Notes: a model not told the origin generated them from the letters alone. A DNA stretch of 64,000 bases from Bacteroides neonati (GCF_000499785.1 NZ_HG726023.1:344035-408034), one strand, 5' to 3'; positions 36,164 through 45,752 are shown, counted from the first letter of the stretch. A program made the numbers and translations.

Positions 36164-37798
36164 ATGAAGAAGTGGATTGTTTATTTATTGCTTTTGGCAG
36201 GAAGTGCACAAGCATTGGCGCAAAAAGAATCGAGTGATAACAGCATATCGGCTAATAAGAATAAGCCCGAGCGCGAAGAGTGGTTGAGAGACCTTGGCTT
36301 TGGGCTGTTTCTTCATTGGAGTCTGGATAGTCAGTTGGGAGTTGTTATCGGACATACATTGGTGGGAGCATCAGATGATTATACTCATCGATTTATCAAA
36401 GAACTTCCTCAAACGTTTGATCCTTATAAATTTGATGGTTACCGTATAGCGGTTCAGGCCAAATTGGCAGGGGCTAAATACATTTGTCTGACCACGAAAC
36501 ATCATTCCGGTTTCTGTATGTGGGATACGAAGACAACCGATTTTAAAATAACAAATACCCCTTATGGGAAAGATTTGTTGAGAGAGTTTGTCGATGGTGC
36601 GCGTAAGGCCGGATTGGCTGTCGGTCTTTATTATTCCCCGGAAGATTTTAAGTTTTTATATGATCACGACATGAGTGTGCAAAGAGGGGGACTTGTCTTT
36701 ACCGACGAGATACAAGAAAAATACAATGACCTGATTCGCCGCCAGACTCGAGAGCTTTTTACCGAGTATGGCGATATAGACATGTTTTTCGTCGATGGTG
36801 CACCTAAAGCACCCGCTCTGATCGAAGCTTGGCGACTGCAACCCAATGTTGTTGTCACTCGTGGTGCAGTGAGTACACCCGAACAAACGATACCCGGAGC
36901 AGTTAATGATAAGTTATGGGAGTCTTGTTTGACGATGGGCACACAATGGCAATATAAACCAACGCACGATGAACTCAAATCGGCTACACGTATCATTGAA
37001 ATTCTAGTGGAAACTCGAGCCAAAGGAGGTAATCTATTGTTGAATGTTGGTCCTAAGCCCGACGGTGTTATTGCAGATCCGGAAGAACGTAATTTGACCG
37101 AATTGTCTGCTTGGCATTTTATCAATCAAGAAGCTATTCACAATGTGCGTCCCTGGATTGTGCCTCATGAAGAGAATATCTGGTATACCGCATCAAAAGA
37201 TCAAAAGACTGTTTATGCAGTTATTTTTGGTATTCCAGATTGGGTTAGAGGTGATCGCAAAGAGTTTGTTCTTGCCTCAGTGAAAGCTACCTTACAGACT
37301 CGTATCAGTGTGTTGGGGCAAAACGATAAAGTGGTGGAGTATGCGAATCAAGTCGATGCCAAATCTCGTTTTAGTCAGCAGAAAGATGGGTTACACATAT
37401 CAGTAGTTCGTGCCCAACGTATTTATAATAATAACAAATGGCCTAATCCTATTACGGTTAAGTTGGAACATATAGAACCGGCTCTGAATCCGCCTACGTT
37501 TTTAACAGTCAAATCATTGACTCAAACGGGTAAAACCACATTGGTCGGCAATGTGATTGATCTTGGTAATACAAATTTGTTAAACGTAGCATTCGAATGG
37601 AGAATATATGCAGGCTTTGTTGAGAATCTGAATGAGACCGATTGGAAGAGAACCCATTGGATGAGCGTAAATAAAGCGGGAGAATATAAAATAGATCTGC
37701 CCGATCTTCCTAAAGGAATAACGTACGAATTCAGAACTGTTGTCGCTCACCCATCAATGACTCTGTTTGGTGAGAAGATGCAATTTACAAGTCGATAG
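36164..37798 (+). CDS. Glycoside hydrolase family 29 (alpha-L-fucosidase / alpha-L-galactosidase type)
   Basis: The 544-residue protein begins with a signal peptide (MKKWIVYLLLLAGSAQALA). The GH29 core is clear: EWLRDLGFGLFLHWS, AGAKYICLTTKHHSGFCMWD, AGLAVGLYYSPEDF, then the nucleophile Asp in DIDMFFVDGAP. AKGGNLLLNVGPKPDG closes the barrel. A C-terminal beta-sandwich follows (about 330-544). Such enzymes release alpha-L-fucose; some in algal-galactan loci release alpha-L-galactose. It lies divergent to the regulator and is likely part of the same PUL. A terminator is not obvious before the converging HAD gene. Confidence 0.9.
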   Translation: MKKWIVYLLLLAGSAQALAQKESSDNSISANKNKPEREEWLRDLGFGLFLHWSLDSQLGVVIGHTLVGASDDYTHRFIKELPQTFDPYKFDGYRIAVQAKLAGAKYICLTTKHHSGFCMWDTKTTDFKITNTPYGKDLLREFVDGARKAGLAVGLYYSPEDFKFLYDHDMSVQRGGLVFTDEIQEKYNDLIRRQTRELFTEYGDIDMFFVDGAPKAPALIEAWRLQPNVVVTRGAVSTPEQTIPGAVNDKLWESCLTMGTQWQYKPTHDELKSATRIIEILVETRAKGGNLLLNVGPKPDGVIADPEERNLTELSAWHFINQEAIHNVRPWIVPHEENIWYTASKDQKTVYAVIFGIPDWVRGDRKEFVLASVKATLQTRISVLGQNDKVVEYANQVDAKSRFSQQKDGLHISVVRAQRIYNNNKWPNPITVKLEHIEPALNPPTFLTVKSLTQTGKTTLVGNVIDLGNTNLLNVAFEWRIYAGFVENLNETDWKRTHWMSVNKAGEYKIDLPDLPKGITYEFRTVVAHPSMTLFGEKMQFTSR

Positions 37799-37812
37799 TG
37801 CATACCTGTGAT

Positions 37813-38484
37813 TTATGGCCATCTATCACAAAGAGCTTGCATCGAAGGAAATAAGGCATCTGCACCTGCATCTAATAATACCTGATCATCTAATGGGCCT
37901 GTATTTACGGCGATAGTGAAGATACCGGCAGCAACTGCAGCTTGTATTCCAAGCGGTGCATTTTCGATCACAATGGCTTCATCCGCATTTAATCCGCCTT
38001 TTTGCAGTGCCATTAAATAGGGTTCGGGATTGGGTTTGCCATGTTTTACGTCGAAGGCAGTTACCATTAGCTCTCGACGAAACATGCCGGGGAAGTTCTC
38101 TTCTAATCGATCCAACAGAGAAGCCTGTCCCGAACCGGTTACTACCATTGGTAGTAGTCCTGCTGCTTTTACTTTTTGCAAGAGTTCCCAAGCACCCGGC
38201 ATGCGTGTCGCTTCCGGATACGTATTGAATTCTCTACTTTTCTCTTTGTAGATGCTTTTAATCTCTTCGGGTGTAGCGTCGCGTCCCAATTGGCGTTGAC
38301 AGATAAGATTGATTGTACCCGATCCGGTACGTCCTTCGTGCAGGTAAGCTTCTTCGCGGCTTAGGTTAAGTCCGTGTGCATGCATCACTTTGTGCCAAGA
38401 ATTGGCGTGGTAGGGCATCGAATCGAAAAGTACGCCATCCATATCAAAGAGGACAGCTTTCAATTTGAAATTCTGTTGAATCAT
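37813..38484 (-). CDS. HAD-superfamily phosphatase / beta-phosphoglucomutase-like
   Basis: The 223-residue protein has the HAD motifs: LFDMDGVLFDSMPYHANSW (nucleophile and acid Asp), PMVVTGSGQ (Ser/Thr motif), then KHGKPNPEPYL and VIENAPLGIQAA (Lys and acidic motif). The helical cap after motif I is of the beta-phosphoglucomutase subtype. The substrate is probably a phosphosugar or small metabolite. It converges with the GH29 gene with a 14-nt gap. It may not belong to the PUL. Confidence 0.9.
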   Translation of the reverse strand: MIQQNFKLKAVLFDMDGVLFDSMPYHANSWHKVMHAHGLNLSREEAYLHEGRTGSGTINLICQRQLGRDATPEEIKSIYKEKSREFNTYPEATRMPGAWELLQKVKAAGLLPMVVTGSGQASLLDRLEENFPGMFRRELMVTAFDVKHGKPNPEPYLMALQKGGLNADEAIVIENAPLGIQAAVAAGIFTIAVNTGPLDDQVLLDAGADALFPSMQALCDRWP

Positions 38485-38524
38485 TCTATTGCTTATTGAT
38501 TTTGGAGCACAAAGTTACTCTTTT

Positions 38525-38555
38525 TTTGCTAATTAGAATATAATATGTATTTTTG
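38525..38555 (+). promoter_or_regulatory. Consensus promoter (TTTG-N19-TATTTTTG)
   Basis: TTTG at 38525-38528 and TATTTTTG at 38548-38555 have the ideal 19-nt spacing. The lipoprotein ATG at 38576 is 20 nt downstream. Confidence 0.75.
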
Positions 38556-38575
38556 CCTCGACAAACTCATAATAC

Positions 38576-39046
38576 ATGAAAAAAATAGTTTCACTTTTAT
38601 TTAGCTTATTACTCTTGGCGGCATGTTCAAATAACGGTCTAAGCCCGGTAATAACCGTTACTAGCCTGTATGTGAATGATGATACAATCGATTATGCACA
38701 GACTCTTGGGTCGATGCCTTCTTTGGTTGTGGGCGATGAGGTAAATGTTACGTTGGATCTCAATGGTAATGGTGCCGAATTAAAAACGTTTCAAGTGAAT
38801 CGTACCGCAGAAATAAAGTTGGATTCTTTGGGTTACGAAAAAAGGGAAGTAACTTCGGAAATTGATTTTACAGATGTCGAGGGTGGGCGCTTGCGTTTTG
38901 TTGATGGAGTCAATGATACCCATTTGTTGGTAAAGGCAAAAGTCGTTTCGACAACCGAGAAAGAAACTAAACTATCTTTTTACCTCTCTTCAAAAGCAGA
39001 GACTAATGCAGCTCAGTATGATTTGGTGCTGAAGACGGGGGTGTAA
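38576..39046 (+). CDS. Unknown lipoprotein
   Basis: The 156-residue protein begins with a lipoprotein signal MKKIVSLLFSLLLLAAC (lipid Cys17). The rest is beta-rich and repeats hydrophobic strands such as VITVTSLYVNDDTIDY and HLLVKAKVVSTTEKETKLSFYLSSKAE. I do not recognise the family. It is likely on the inner face of the outer membrane. It has a strong promoter and a terminator of its own, so it is a single-gene unit between the HAD and pgi genes. Confidence 0.8.
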   Translation: MKKIVSLLFSLLLLAACSNNGLSPVITVTSLYVNDDTIDYAQTLGSMPSLVVGDEVNVTLDLNGNGAELKTFQVNRTAEIKLDSLGYEKREVTSEIDFTDVEGGRLRFVDGVNDTHLLVKAKVVSTTEKETKLSFYLSSKAETNAAQYDLVLKTGV

Positions 39047-39069
39047 TCGCTGTTATAGCCGTATTGAAT

Positions 39070-39118
39070 AAAAAAAGCCGGGCAAGACTTCAAAGTAAAG
39101 TCTCGCCCGGCTTTTTTT
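39070..39118. terminator. Bidirectional terminator between the lipoprotein gene and pgi
   Basis: GCCGGGC and AGACTT (39077-39090) pair with 39098-39111 with one A/C mismatch, and A and T runs flank the stem. Confidence 0.92.
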
Positions 39119-39141
39119 ATTCAATATTCTTTTTAGTCCTT

Positions 39142-40479
39142 TTAAAGTCTTGCGCGGATCGCTTTCGAGTCTTCTTCGTATCCGGGTTTGTCAAGTAAGG
39201 CAAACATATTTTTCTTATAAGCCTCTACTCCCGGTTGATTGAACGGATTTACATCCAGAATATAACCGCTGATACCACAAGCTATTTCGAAGAAATAAAG
39301 TAGCTGACCGATATTATATTCGTTTAATTCGGGAACAACCAGACGGATATTAGGAACACCACCATCTACATGAGCCAGTTGAGTACCTAATTCGGCCATC
39401 TTATTCACTTCGTCTACCCGTTTGCCGGCAAGGAAGTTGAGTCCGTCAAGGTTGGCTTCATCTGCAGGAACTTCGAGCGTATGGTTCACCTTTTCTACCG
39501 AGATTACGGTTTCGAAGATGATGCGTTCGCCCTCTTGGATCCATTGTCCCATCGAGTGAAGATCGGTCGAGAAATCGACAGCAGCAGGGAAGATTCCTTT
39601 GTTGTCTTTTCCTTCAGACTCACCGTATAATTGTTTCCACCATTCGCTTACATAGTGCAATTTGGGGTTGTAGTTGACCAAGATTTCAATCTTCTTTCCG
39701 CTCTTATAAAGTTCATTGCGTGTAGCAGCATAGATAGCAGCTTGGTTTTGGGCAAAAGGAACATCCTTGCCACAAGCTTTCTCCATATCGGCTGCACCTG
39801 CTACCAATTGCTCAATATCAAAACCTGCAACGGCAATAGGCAGCAAACCTACCGGAGTGAGTACGGAGAAGCGTCCGCCTACGTTGTCGGGGATGATGAA
39901 TGATTTGTATCCTTCTTTATCGGCAGTAACACGCGCTGCACCTTTCTTAGCATCGGTGATGGCAACAATTACCTTGCGAGCCATCTCTTTGCCACGTTGC
40001 TCTTCGCATTGCTTTTTCAGCAGGCGGAAGGCCAAAGCTGTTTCGGTAGTAGTACCCGATTTAGAGATATTTAGTACACCGAATTTTTTATCTTTTAAGA
40101 ATGTAGTCAGTTCGTACAGGTAATCTTCGCCGATATTATGTCCGGCATAGATAATGGTTGGAGCTGTTTTTTCCTTTTGCAACCAAGTGAAGCTGTTCGA
40201 TAAGGCTTCTACAACAGCGCGGGTTCCCAAATAACTTCCACCAATACCTGCTACAACCACTACTTCACAATTATCTCTCAACACTTGTGCAGTAGCTTTC
40301 AAGTCGGCCAGATGTTCGGCAGTGATCGATGAGGGCAGGTGCAACCATCCTAAAAAGTCGTTGCCTTTGCCTGTACCATTTTCCAATGCTTCTTGTGCAG
40401 CTTTTACTTGGGCTTCATAGCCGAAAACGGACTCTTTGGAGATAAATCCAAAGGTTTTTTCAATGTTTAAACTAATCAT
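39142..40479 (-). CDS. pgi: Glucose-6-phosphate isomerase
   Basis: This 445-residue protein has the PGI signatures: [32 protein letters not shown] (phosphate-binding Ser/Thr), [15 protein letters not shown] (PGI signature 1 region) and the C-terminal [16 protein letters not shown] with the active-site Lys. It interconverts glucose 6-phosphate and fructose 6-phosphate in glycolysis and gluconeogenesis. The length agrees with the short bacterial form. It is 37 nt downstream of gpsA on the same strand and is probably co-transcribed with it. Confidence 0.98.
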   Translation of the reverse strand: MISLNIEKTFGFISKESVFGYEAQVKAAQEALENGTGKGNDFLGWLHLPSSITAEHLADLKATAQVLRDNCEVVVVAGIGGSYLGTRAVVEALSNSFTWLQKEKTAPTIIYAGHNIGEDYLYELTTFLKDKKFGVLNISKSGTTTETALAFRLLKKQCEEQRGKEMARKVIVAITDAKKGAARVTADKEGYKSFIIPDNVGGRFSVLTPVGLLPIAVAGFDIEQLVAGAADMEKACGKDVPFAQNQAAIYAATRNELYKSGKKIEILVNYNPKLHYVSEWWKQLYGESEGKDNKGIFPAAVDFSTDLHSMGQWIQEGERIIFETVISVEKVNHTLEVPADEANLDGLNFLAGKRVDEVNKMAELGTQLAHVDGGVPNIRLVVPELNEYNIGQLLYFFEIACGISGYILDVNPFNQPGVEAYKKNMFALLDKPGYEEDSKAIRARL

Positions 40480-40516
40480 ATCTTTTTACTTTGTTTAAAG
40501 GGGTTTTAAAGTTGGG

Positions 40517-41512
40517 TTACCTGAATGAATCTGTGAGTAGCTTGATTTCAATCATCGGCGATATGCGCTCATAGAGGATGTTGTAAACAGCGTCGAGTAT
40601 AGGCATGTTGACATGATAATGCTTGTTGATTTCTTTGATACACTTGGTGCCATAGTAACCTTCGGCTATCATTTCCATCTCAATTTGTGCACTCTTCACG
40701 GAGTATCCCTTGCCGATCATCGTACCGAATGTACGGTTACGGCTGAAGTTGGAATAGCCCGTAACCAAGAGGTCGCCCAAATAAACAGATTCGTTGATGT
40801 TTCTGTTTAGCGGATATACTGTATCTAAGAAGCGGCTCATTTCCTGAATGGCATTCGAGATCAGTACCGATTGAAAGTTATCGCCATATTTCAACCCGCT
40901 ACAGATACCTGCGGCAATGGCATATACGTTCTTTAATACAGAGCTATATTCGATACCTATCACATCGTCGCTGATGGAGGTTTTAATATAACTGCTTCCT
41001 AACCGGTGGGCGAAGATGCGCGCTTTATCCGTATCGGGGCAAGCCAGTGTAAGATATGAGAGGCGTTCGAGAGCAACCTCTTCTGCATGGCAAGGACCTG
41101 CCAGAACGGCAATATTCTGGGGTGGAACACCGTACTCTTTCGTGAAGTATTCCGATACGATAATATTGTCGTCGGGTACGATTCCTTTGATAGCAGTAAT
41201 AATGAACTTATCCTTTATCTTTGTTTTCAGCTTTTTCAGGTGAACTTTCAAGTAAGGAGATGGGGTGACAAAGACAAGCGTATCACTCTCCTTGACAATA
41301 TCGTTGATATTGGAGCTGAAATTGATACGTTTTATGTCGAACTTAACGCCTGTCAGATAGGCCGGGTTGTGGCCCAATCTCTTGAAGTCGGCAATACGGT
41401 CGTCGCGACGCATGTACCAGTTGATGGACTCTTCTTGAGCCAAGAACATTTTGGCAATGGCTGTGGCCCAGCTTCCGCCGCCCATTATCGCTATCTTACC
41501 GGGTAATTTCAT
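40517..41512 (-). CDS. gpsA: Glycerol-3-phosphate dehydrogenase (NAD(P)+)
   Basis: The 331-residue protein has an N-terminal Rossmann motif (IAIMGGGSWATAIAKMF, GxGxWA), the loop TLVFVTPSPYLKVHL, the catalytic-Lys region ITAIKGIVPDD, and EYSSVLKNVYAIAAGICSGLKYGDN, which carries the second conserved Lys. It reduces dihydroxyacetone phosphate to sn-glycerol 3-phosphate for phospholipids. It lies between lysS and pgi, all on the reverse strand; a hairpin at 41535-41563 separates it from lysS. Confidence 0.97.
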   Translation of the reverse strand: MKLPGKIAIMGGGSWATAIAKMFLAQEESINWYMRRDDRIADFKRLGHNPAYLTGVKFDIKRINFSSNINDIVKESDTLVFVTPSPYLKVHLKKLKTKIKDKFIITAIKGIVPDDNIIVSEYFTKEYGVPPQNIAVLAGPCHAEEVALERLSYLTLACPDTDKARIFAHRLGSSYIKTSISDDVIGIEYSSVLKNVYAIAAGICSGLKYGDNFQSVLISNAIQEMSRFLDTVYPLNRNINESVYLGDLLVTGYSNFSRNRTFGTMIGKGYSVKSAQIEMEMIAEGYYGTKCIKEINKHYHVNMPILDAVYNILYERISPMIEIKLLTDSFR

Positions 41513-41534
41513 ATTGTAATGAATAATAATAATG

Positions 41535-41563
41535 AAAGAGTGAAGAATGACTCTTCACTCTTT
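41535..41563 (-). terminator. Terminator after lysS
   Basis: AAAGAGTGAAGA (41535-41546) pairs with TCTTCACTCTTT (41552-41563) across a 5-nt loop. On the reverse strand the stem follows the lysS stop directly. Confidence 0.75.
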
Positions 41564-41569
41564 TTATTC

Positions 41570-43297
41570 TTAATTTAAACGTTTCACCCACTCAGTCACA
41601 TCATTTACTGACGGAGCGGTTAATTCCAATTTGTACTTCTTATTGATACCACAGATATCCTGGTGGAACTTCTGCGGATTCACCTCTTTTAAGTCCGATA
41701 CCATGTTGTATCCGGCTTTCTGAATAGCCGGTACCCACTCTTCGGGGATGCCTATCTCCATGTATTTGGCTGCTGCATCTCTTTTGATTGTCTTTTCGGG
41801 ACGCATCTGAGGGAAGAACAATACCTCCTGAATGGCTGTTTGTCCGGTCATCAGCATCACAAGGCGGTCCATACCGATACCCATACCCGATGTAGGAGGC
41901 ATACCATACTCCAAGGCGCGTACAAAATCCATATCGATAAACATGGCTTCGTCATCTCCCTTTTCGCTTAGCTTAAGCTGCTCTTGGAAACGCTCCAGCT
42001 GATCGATTGGGTCGTTCAACTCCGAATAAGCATTGCAAAGCTCTTTTCCGTTGACCATAAGCTCGAAGCGTTCTGTCAGTTCGGGGTTTTCGCGGTGTTT
42101 CTTGGTTAGCGGAGACATCTCTTTGGGGTAGTCGGTGATGAAGGTTGGCTGAATGTAATTGCCTTCGCAGAACTCGCCGAATATTTCATCGATCAGCTTG
42201 CCTTTGCCCATGGTTTCGTTGATGTCCATGTTAAGTTGCTTGCATACCTCGCGAATCTCTTCTTCGCTCTTTCCTGTTAGATCGTGACCGGTAAAGTCCT
42301 TGATCGCTCCCAGCATGGTAACACGCTTGAAGGGTGCTTTGAAATTGATCAGTTTATCACCTACGGTTACCTCTGTGGTTCCATTCACATCGAGACAGAT
42401 CTTTTCGATCATCTTTTCGGTGAACTCCATCATCCAGTTGTAGTCTTTGTACGATACATAGATCTCCATACAGGTAAACTCGGGGTTGTGCGTGCGGTCC
42501 ATTCCTTCGTTACGGAAGTTTTTCGAGAACTCGTATACCCCTTCAAAGCCACCGACGATAAGACGCTTCAGGTACAGCTCATCTGCGATACGCAGGTACA
42601 GCGGAATATCAAGCGCATTGTGGTGTGTGATGAACGGACGTGCCGATGCACCACCGGGGATGGCTTGCAGGATGGGTGTCTCTACTTCCATGTAATTCTG
42701 TGCGTTGAAATATTCACGCATGGAAGAGTACACTTTATTTCGTTTGATGAAAATATCTTTGATACCTTCGTTTACAGCCAGGTCGACGTAGCGTTGGCGA
42801 TAACGCATTTCGGGATCTTCGAAGGAGTCGTATGCTACACCGTCTTTATACTTTACGATAGGAAGCGGCTTGATCGATTTGGCCAGTACCGTGAGCTTTT
42901 GTGCATGGATACTGATTTCGCCCATTTGTGTGCGAAATACAAAACCTTCGATACCGATAAAGTCGCCTAAGTCGAGCAGGCGTTTAAACACAGTGTTGTA
43001 CATCTCTTTGTCTTCTCCCGGACAAATATCGTCGCGAGTGATATAGACTTGTATACGTCCTTTTGAATCTTGCAATTCAACAAAAGACGCTTTACCCATA
43101 ACACGTCTGCTCATGATGCGTCCGGCAATGGAAACAGGACGTGGCGCTTCGTCGTCTTTGAATTCCTGTTTTATATCGGTAGAGAAAGCATTGGTTACAT
43201 ACTCTGCTGCGGGATAGGGATCAATGCCCATCGCGCGAAGTTCATTCAGACTGTTGCGTCGGATGATTTCCTGTTCACTTAGTTCTAATAGGTTCAT
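41570..43297 (-). CDS. lysS: Lysine-tRNA ligase, class II
   Basis: From the ATG at 43297 the protein has 575 residues. An upstream frame start at 43360 would overlap the likely promoter region and adds an unconserved stretch. The N-terminal OB-fold anticodon domain (about 45-150) is followed by the class II core: VETPILQAIPGGASARPF, motif 2 FRNEGMDRTHNPEFTCMEIY and motif 3 GIGMDRLVMLMTG. It attaches lysine to tRNA-Lys. The C-terminal 70-residue extension (RDAAAKYMEIGIPEEW onward) is a helical tail as seen in Bacteroides LysS. Confidence 0.97.
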   Translation of the reverse strand: MNLLELSEQEIIRRNSLNELRAMGIDPYPAAEYVTNAFSTDIKQEFKDDEAPRPVSIAGRIMSRRVMGKASFVELQDSKGRIQVYITRDDICPGEDKEMYNTVFKRLLDLGDFIGIEGFVFRTQMGEISIHAQKLTVLAKSIKPLPIVKYKDGVAYDSFEDPEMRYRQRYVDLAVNEGIKDIFIKRNKVYSSMREYFNAQNYMEVETPILQAIPGGASARPFITHHNALDIPLYLRIADELYLKRLIVGGFEGVYEFSKNFRNEGMDRTHNPEFTCMEIYVSYKDYNWMMEFTEKMIEKICLDVNGTTEVTVGDKLINFKAPFKRVTMLGAIKDFTGHDLTGKSEEEIREVCKQLNMDINETMGKGKLIDEIFGEFCEGNYIQPTFITDYPKEMSPLTKKHRENPELTERFELMVNGKELCNAYSELNDPIDQLERFQEQLKLSEKGDDEAMFIDMDFVRALEYGMPPTSGMGIGMDRLVMLMTGQTAIQEVLFFPQMRPEKTIKRDAAAKYMEIGIPEEWVPAIQKAGYNMVSDLKEVNPQKFHQDICGINKKYKLELTAPSVNDVTEWVKRLN

Positions 43298-43398
43298 TTC
43301 GTTACGTATTAACTCAATATTTGGAGGCAAAAATACGAAACATTTTTCATATAACGGCATGAACGGGCTTCTAATTAATCAAAGAAGCCTTCCATGGG

Positions 43399-43430
43399 CT
43401 TGTCCAAATGCGAAAAAAAGAGTACTTTTG
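43399..43430 (+). promoter_or_regulatory. Promoter of the MATE transporter gene
   Basis: CTTG at 43399-43402 and TACTTTTG at 43423-43430 are 20 nt apart. This puts the transcription start near 43437, after the in-frame ATG at 43408, so the start at 43450 is preferred. Confidence 0.6.
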
Positions 43431-43449
43431 CACCCTTAAAACATTCAGT

Positions 43450-44805
43450 ATGACAGGACAAAAAACGCCCACTGCGCTGGGAACAGAGCCCATTAGAAAG
43501 CTTTTGATGCAGTATGCCATTCCGGCAATTATCGCTATGACGGCATCGTCTTTGTATAATATGGTTGACAGCATTTTTATTGGGCACGGTGTAGGGCGCA
43601 TGGCTATTTCGGGGTTGGCACTCACTTTCCCGTTGATGAACCTGGCAGCAGCATTCGGATCATTGGTTGGTGTAGGAGCCGCCACATTGGTATCGGTCAA
43701 ACTGGGGCAGCGCGATTATGATACGGCTCAGCGCGTGCTGGGCAATGTGTTGATCTTAAACCTTATTATCGGGCTGGCTTTTACCATACCTACTCTTATC
43801 TTTCTGGACCCCATTCTTTACTTCTTCGGAGGTAGTGACGAGACGGTTGGCTATGCCCGCGATTACATGCAGATTATTCTGTTAGGCAATGTGATTACGC
43901 ATATTTATTTGGGGCTCAATGCAGTGCTTCGCTCGGCCGGCCATCCTCAGAAGGCGATGATTGCCACGATTGCGACCGTGCTTATCAATACGGCACTCGA
44001 TCCGCTCTTTATCTTCGGCTTCGGTTGGGGCATTCGTGGGGCGGCCATTGCCACGATTGTGGCACAGGTCATTGCTTTGACGTGGCAATTTAAATTGTTT
44101 AGTAACAAAGACGAACTGCTACACTTTCACCGTGGCATCTTCCGGCTGAAACGTAAGATCGTAACGGCTTCGCTGGCCATCGGCATGGCTCCTTTTTTAA
44201 TGAATCTGGCCTCCTGCTTTATTGTCATTTTAATCAATCAAGGGCTCAAACGTCATGGAGGCGATTTGGCCATCGGAGCCTTTGGTATTGTTAACCGGTT
44301 GGTCTTTCTCTTCATTATGATTGTGATGGGCATTAATCAAGGTATGCAACCCATAGCCGGTTATAACTTCGGTGCACGTCACTACGACCGTGTTACTCAA
44401 ACACTGAAGCTAACCATTTGTGCGGCTACGGTGGTTACTACGATTGGTTTCCTGATGGGGATATTCGTGCCCGACTGGGCTGTTTCTATTTTTACGTCCG
44501 ATAGTGAGCTGATAGCCTTGGCATCCGAAGGGTTGCAGATCGTTGTACTGTTTTTCCCCATTGTCGGCTTTCAGATGGTTGCTTCCAACTTCTTTCAAAG
44601 CATCGGTATGGCAGGTAAGGCTATTTTCCTATCGCTTACCCGGCAGATGTTGTTGTTGATTCCCTGTTTGTTTATTCTTCCCCGTTTTTATGGTCAAACG
44701 GGGGTATGGGTTAGTATGCCTGTATCCGATTTGGCGGCGAGTTTGATTTCGGCAGCCATGTTGTGGTGGCAGTTTCGAAGCTTCAAAAAGATGAGTGCAA
44801 AATAA
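43450..44805 (+). CDS. MATE-family efflux transporter
   Basis: The 451-residue protein has twelve predicted membrane segments in two repeats. It starts with EPIRKLLMQYAIPAIIAM and continues SSLYNMVDSIFIGHGVGRMAISGLAL, the usual MATE N-terminal pattern. The second repeat has MGINQGMQPIAGYNFGA. Such proteins export cationic drugs or metabolites in exchange for Na+ or H+. The substrate is unknown. It stands alone, with its own promoter and a conserved 49-nt inverted element in the following gap. Confidence 0.94.
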   Translation: MTGQKTPTALGTEPIRKLLMQYAIPAIIAMTASSLYNMVDSIFIGHGVGRMAISGLALTFPLMNLAAAFGSLVGVGAATLVSVKLGQRDYDTAQRVLGNVLILNLIIGLAFTIPTLIFLDPILYFFGGSDETVGYARDYMQIILLGNVITHIYLGLNAVLRSAGHPQKAMIATIATVLINTALDPLFIFGFGWGIRGAAIATIVAQVIALTWQFKLFSNKDELLHFHRGIFRLKRKIVTASLAIGMAPFLMNLASCFIVILINQGLKRHGGDLAIGAFGIVNRLVFLFIMIVMGINQGMQPIAGYNFGARHYDRVTQTLKLTICAATVVTTIGFLMGIFVPDWAVSIFTSDSELIALASEGLQIVVLFFPIVGFQMVASNFFQSIGMAGKAIFLSLTRQMLLLIPCLFILPRFYGQTGVWVSMPVSDLAASLISAAMLWWQFRSFKKMSAK

Positions 44806-44848
44806 GATAAGTGATCGGCGTAAATTATTGATTATCATAGCTTATAAA

Positions 44849-44897
44849 GAATACGTATTCTTGGGTGCCAAGAGTACGTATTTAACGTACTGTTAAT
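44849..44897 (-). repeat. 49-nt dispersed intergenic element, copy 2 (inverted)
   Basis: Read on the reverse strand, this has the same four blocks as copy 1 (16457-16505): ATTAACAG, CGTTAAA, ACGTACTCTTGG and GAATACGTATTC with identical spacings. A further palindrome GAGTACGTACTC lies at 44918-44929. It sits between the MATE gene and the cytidylate-kinase-like gene. Confidence 0.75.
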
Positions 44898-45059
44898 TAG
44901 TATATGAATGCTCCATTGAGTACGTACTCTTAAGAGCAAGCTTATTTTATTCCTGCCCGTATCTAAAACTTACCAATTGATAATTTCTTCTGTTTTCTTA
45001 TCTCCCTTCTCAGAAATAATCCGTATGTTTGCTTTTTAACCAATTAACAGCAACGTACT

Positions 45060-45689
45060 ATGAGTACTAATTATGTGATAAACATCGGCCGTCAACTAGG
45101 AAGTGGCGGCAAGGAAATAGGAGAGAAGCTGGCCTCTCGCATGGGGATAGGCTTTTATGATAAAGAACTGATCAATCTGGCATCCGAAGAGAGCGGACTG
45201 TGTAGGGAGTTCTTTGAGAAAGCCGACGAAAAAGCTTCTCAAAGTATCATCGGCGGATTGTTTGGGATGCGGTTCCCCTTCATCAGTGACAGTTCTATCC
45301 CCTACACCAATTGCCTGAGCAATGATGCACTTTTCAAAATTCAAAGCGACGTGATACGCCGGCTTGCATCCGAGCGGTCTTGCTTGTTTGTAGGGCGTTG
45401 CGCCGACTATATTCTTCGGGAACATCCGCGTTGCGTAAACATCTTTATCTCATCCTCTCCACAAGAACGCATGGCGCGTCTTTGTCGCATTCACTCCATT
45501 GCCGAAGAAGAGGCGGAGGAGATGATGAATAAGTCCGATAAGAAACGTTCCGAATACTACAACTATTATAGCTACAAAACTTGGGGAGCCGCTTCCACTT
45601 ATCACCTTTGTGTCGACTCATCTGCATTGGGTATCGAAGCAACGGTTTTGTTTCTAGAAGAGTTTGTGGCTAAAAAGCTAAAACTATAA
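45060..45689 (+). CDS. Cytidylate-kinase-like family protein
   Basis: The 209-residue protein has a P-loop-like N-terminus, VINIGRQLGSGGKEIGEKLA, followed by GIGFYDKELINLASEESGL, as in PF13189 proteins. RSCLFVGRCADYILREHP and NIFISSSPQERMARL are the core strand and arginine lid. It may phosphorylate a nucleoside monophosphate, but this subfamily is separate from the essential Cmk and its substrate is not known. It ends just before a hairpin (45753-45790). Confidence 0.87.
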   Translation: MSTNYVINIGRQLGSGGKEIGEKLASRMGIGFYDKELINLASEESGLCREFFEKADEKASQSIIGGLFGMRFPFISDSSIPYTNCLSNDALFKIQSDVIRRLASERSCLFVGRCADYILREHPRCVNIFISSSPQERMARLCRIHSIAEEEAEEMMNKSDKKRSEYYNYYSYKTWGAASTYHLCVDSSALGIEATVLFLEEFVAKKLKL

Positions 45690-45752
45690 ACTCTTTTTCA
45701 TCTGCCTGCTATTTAATACCTTAAATCCGCAGTCATATTATTTTCAGAGAAT

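Noticed and set aside
43408..43449. Upstream start of the MATE gene
   Set aside because: A good promoter -7 box lies at 43423-43430, inside this stretch, so the message would not include the first ATG.
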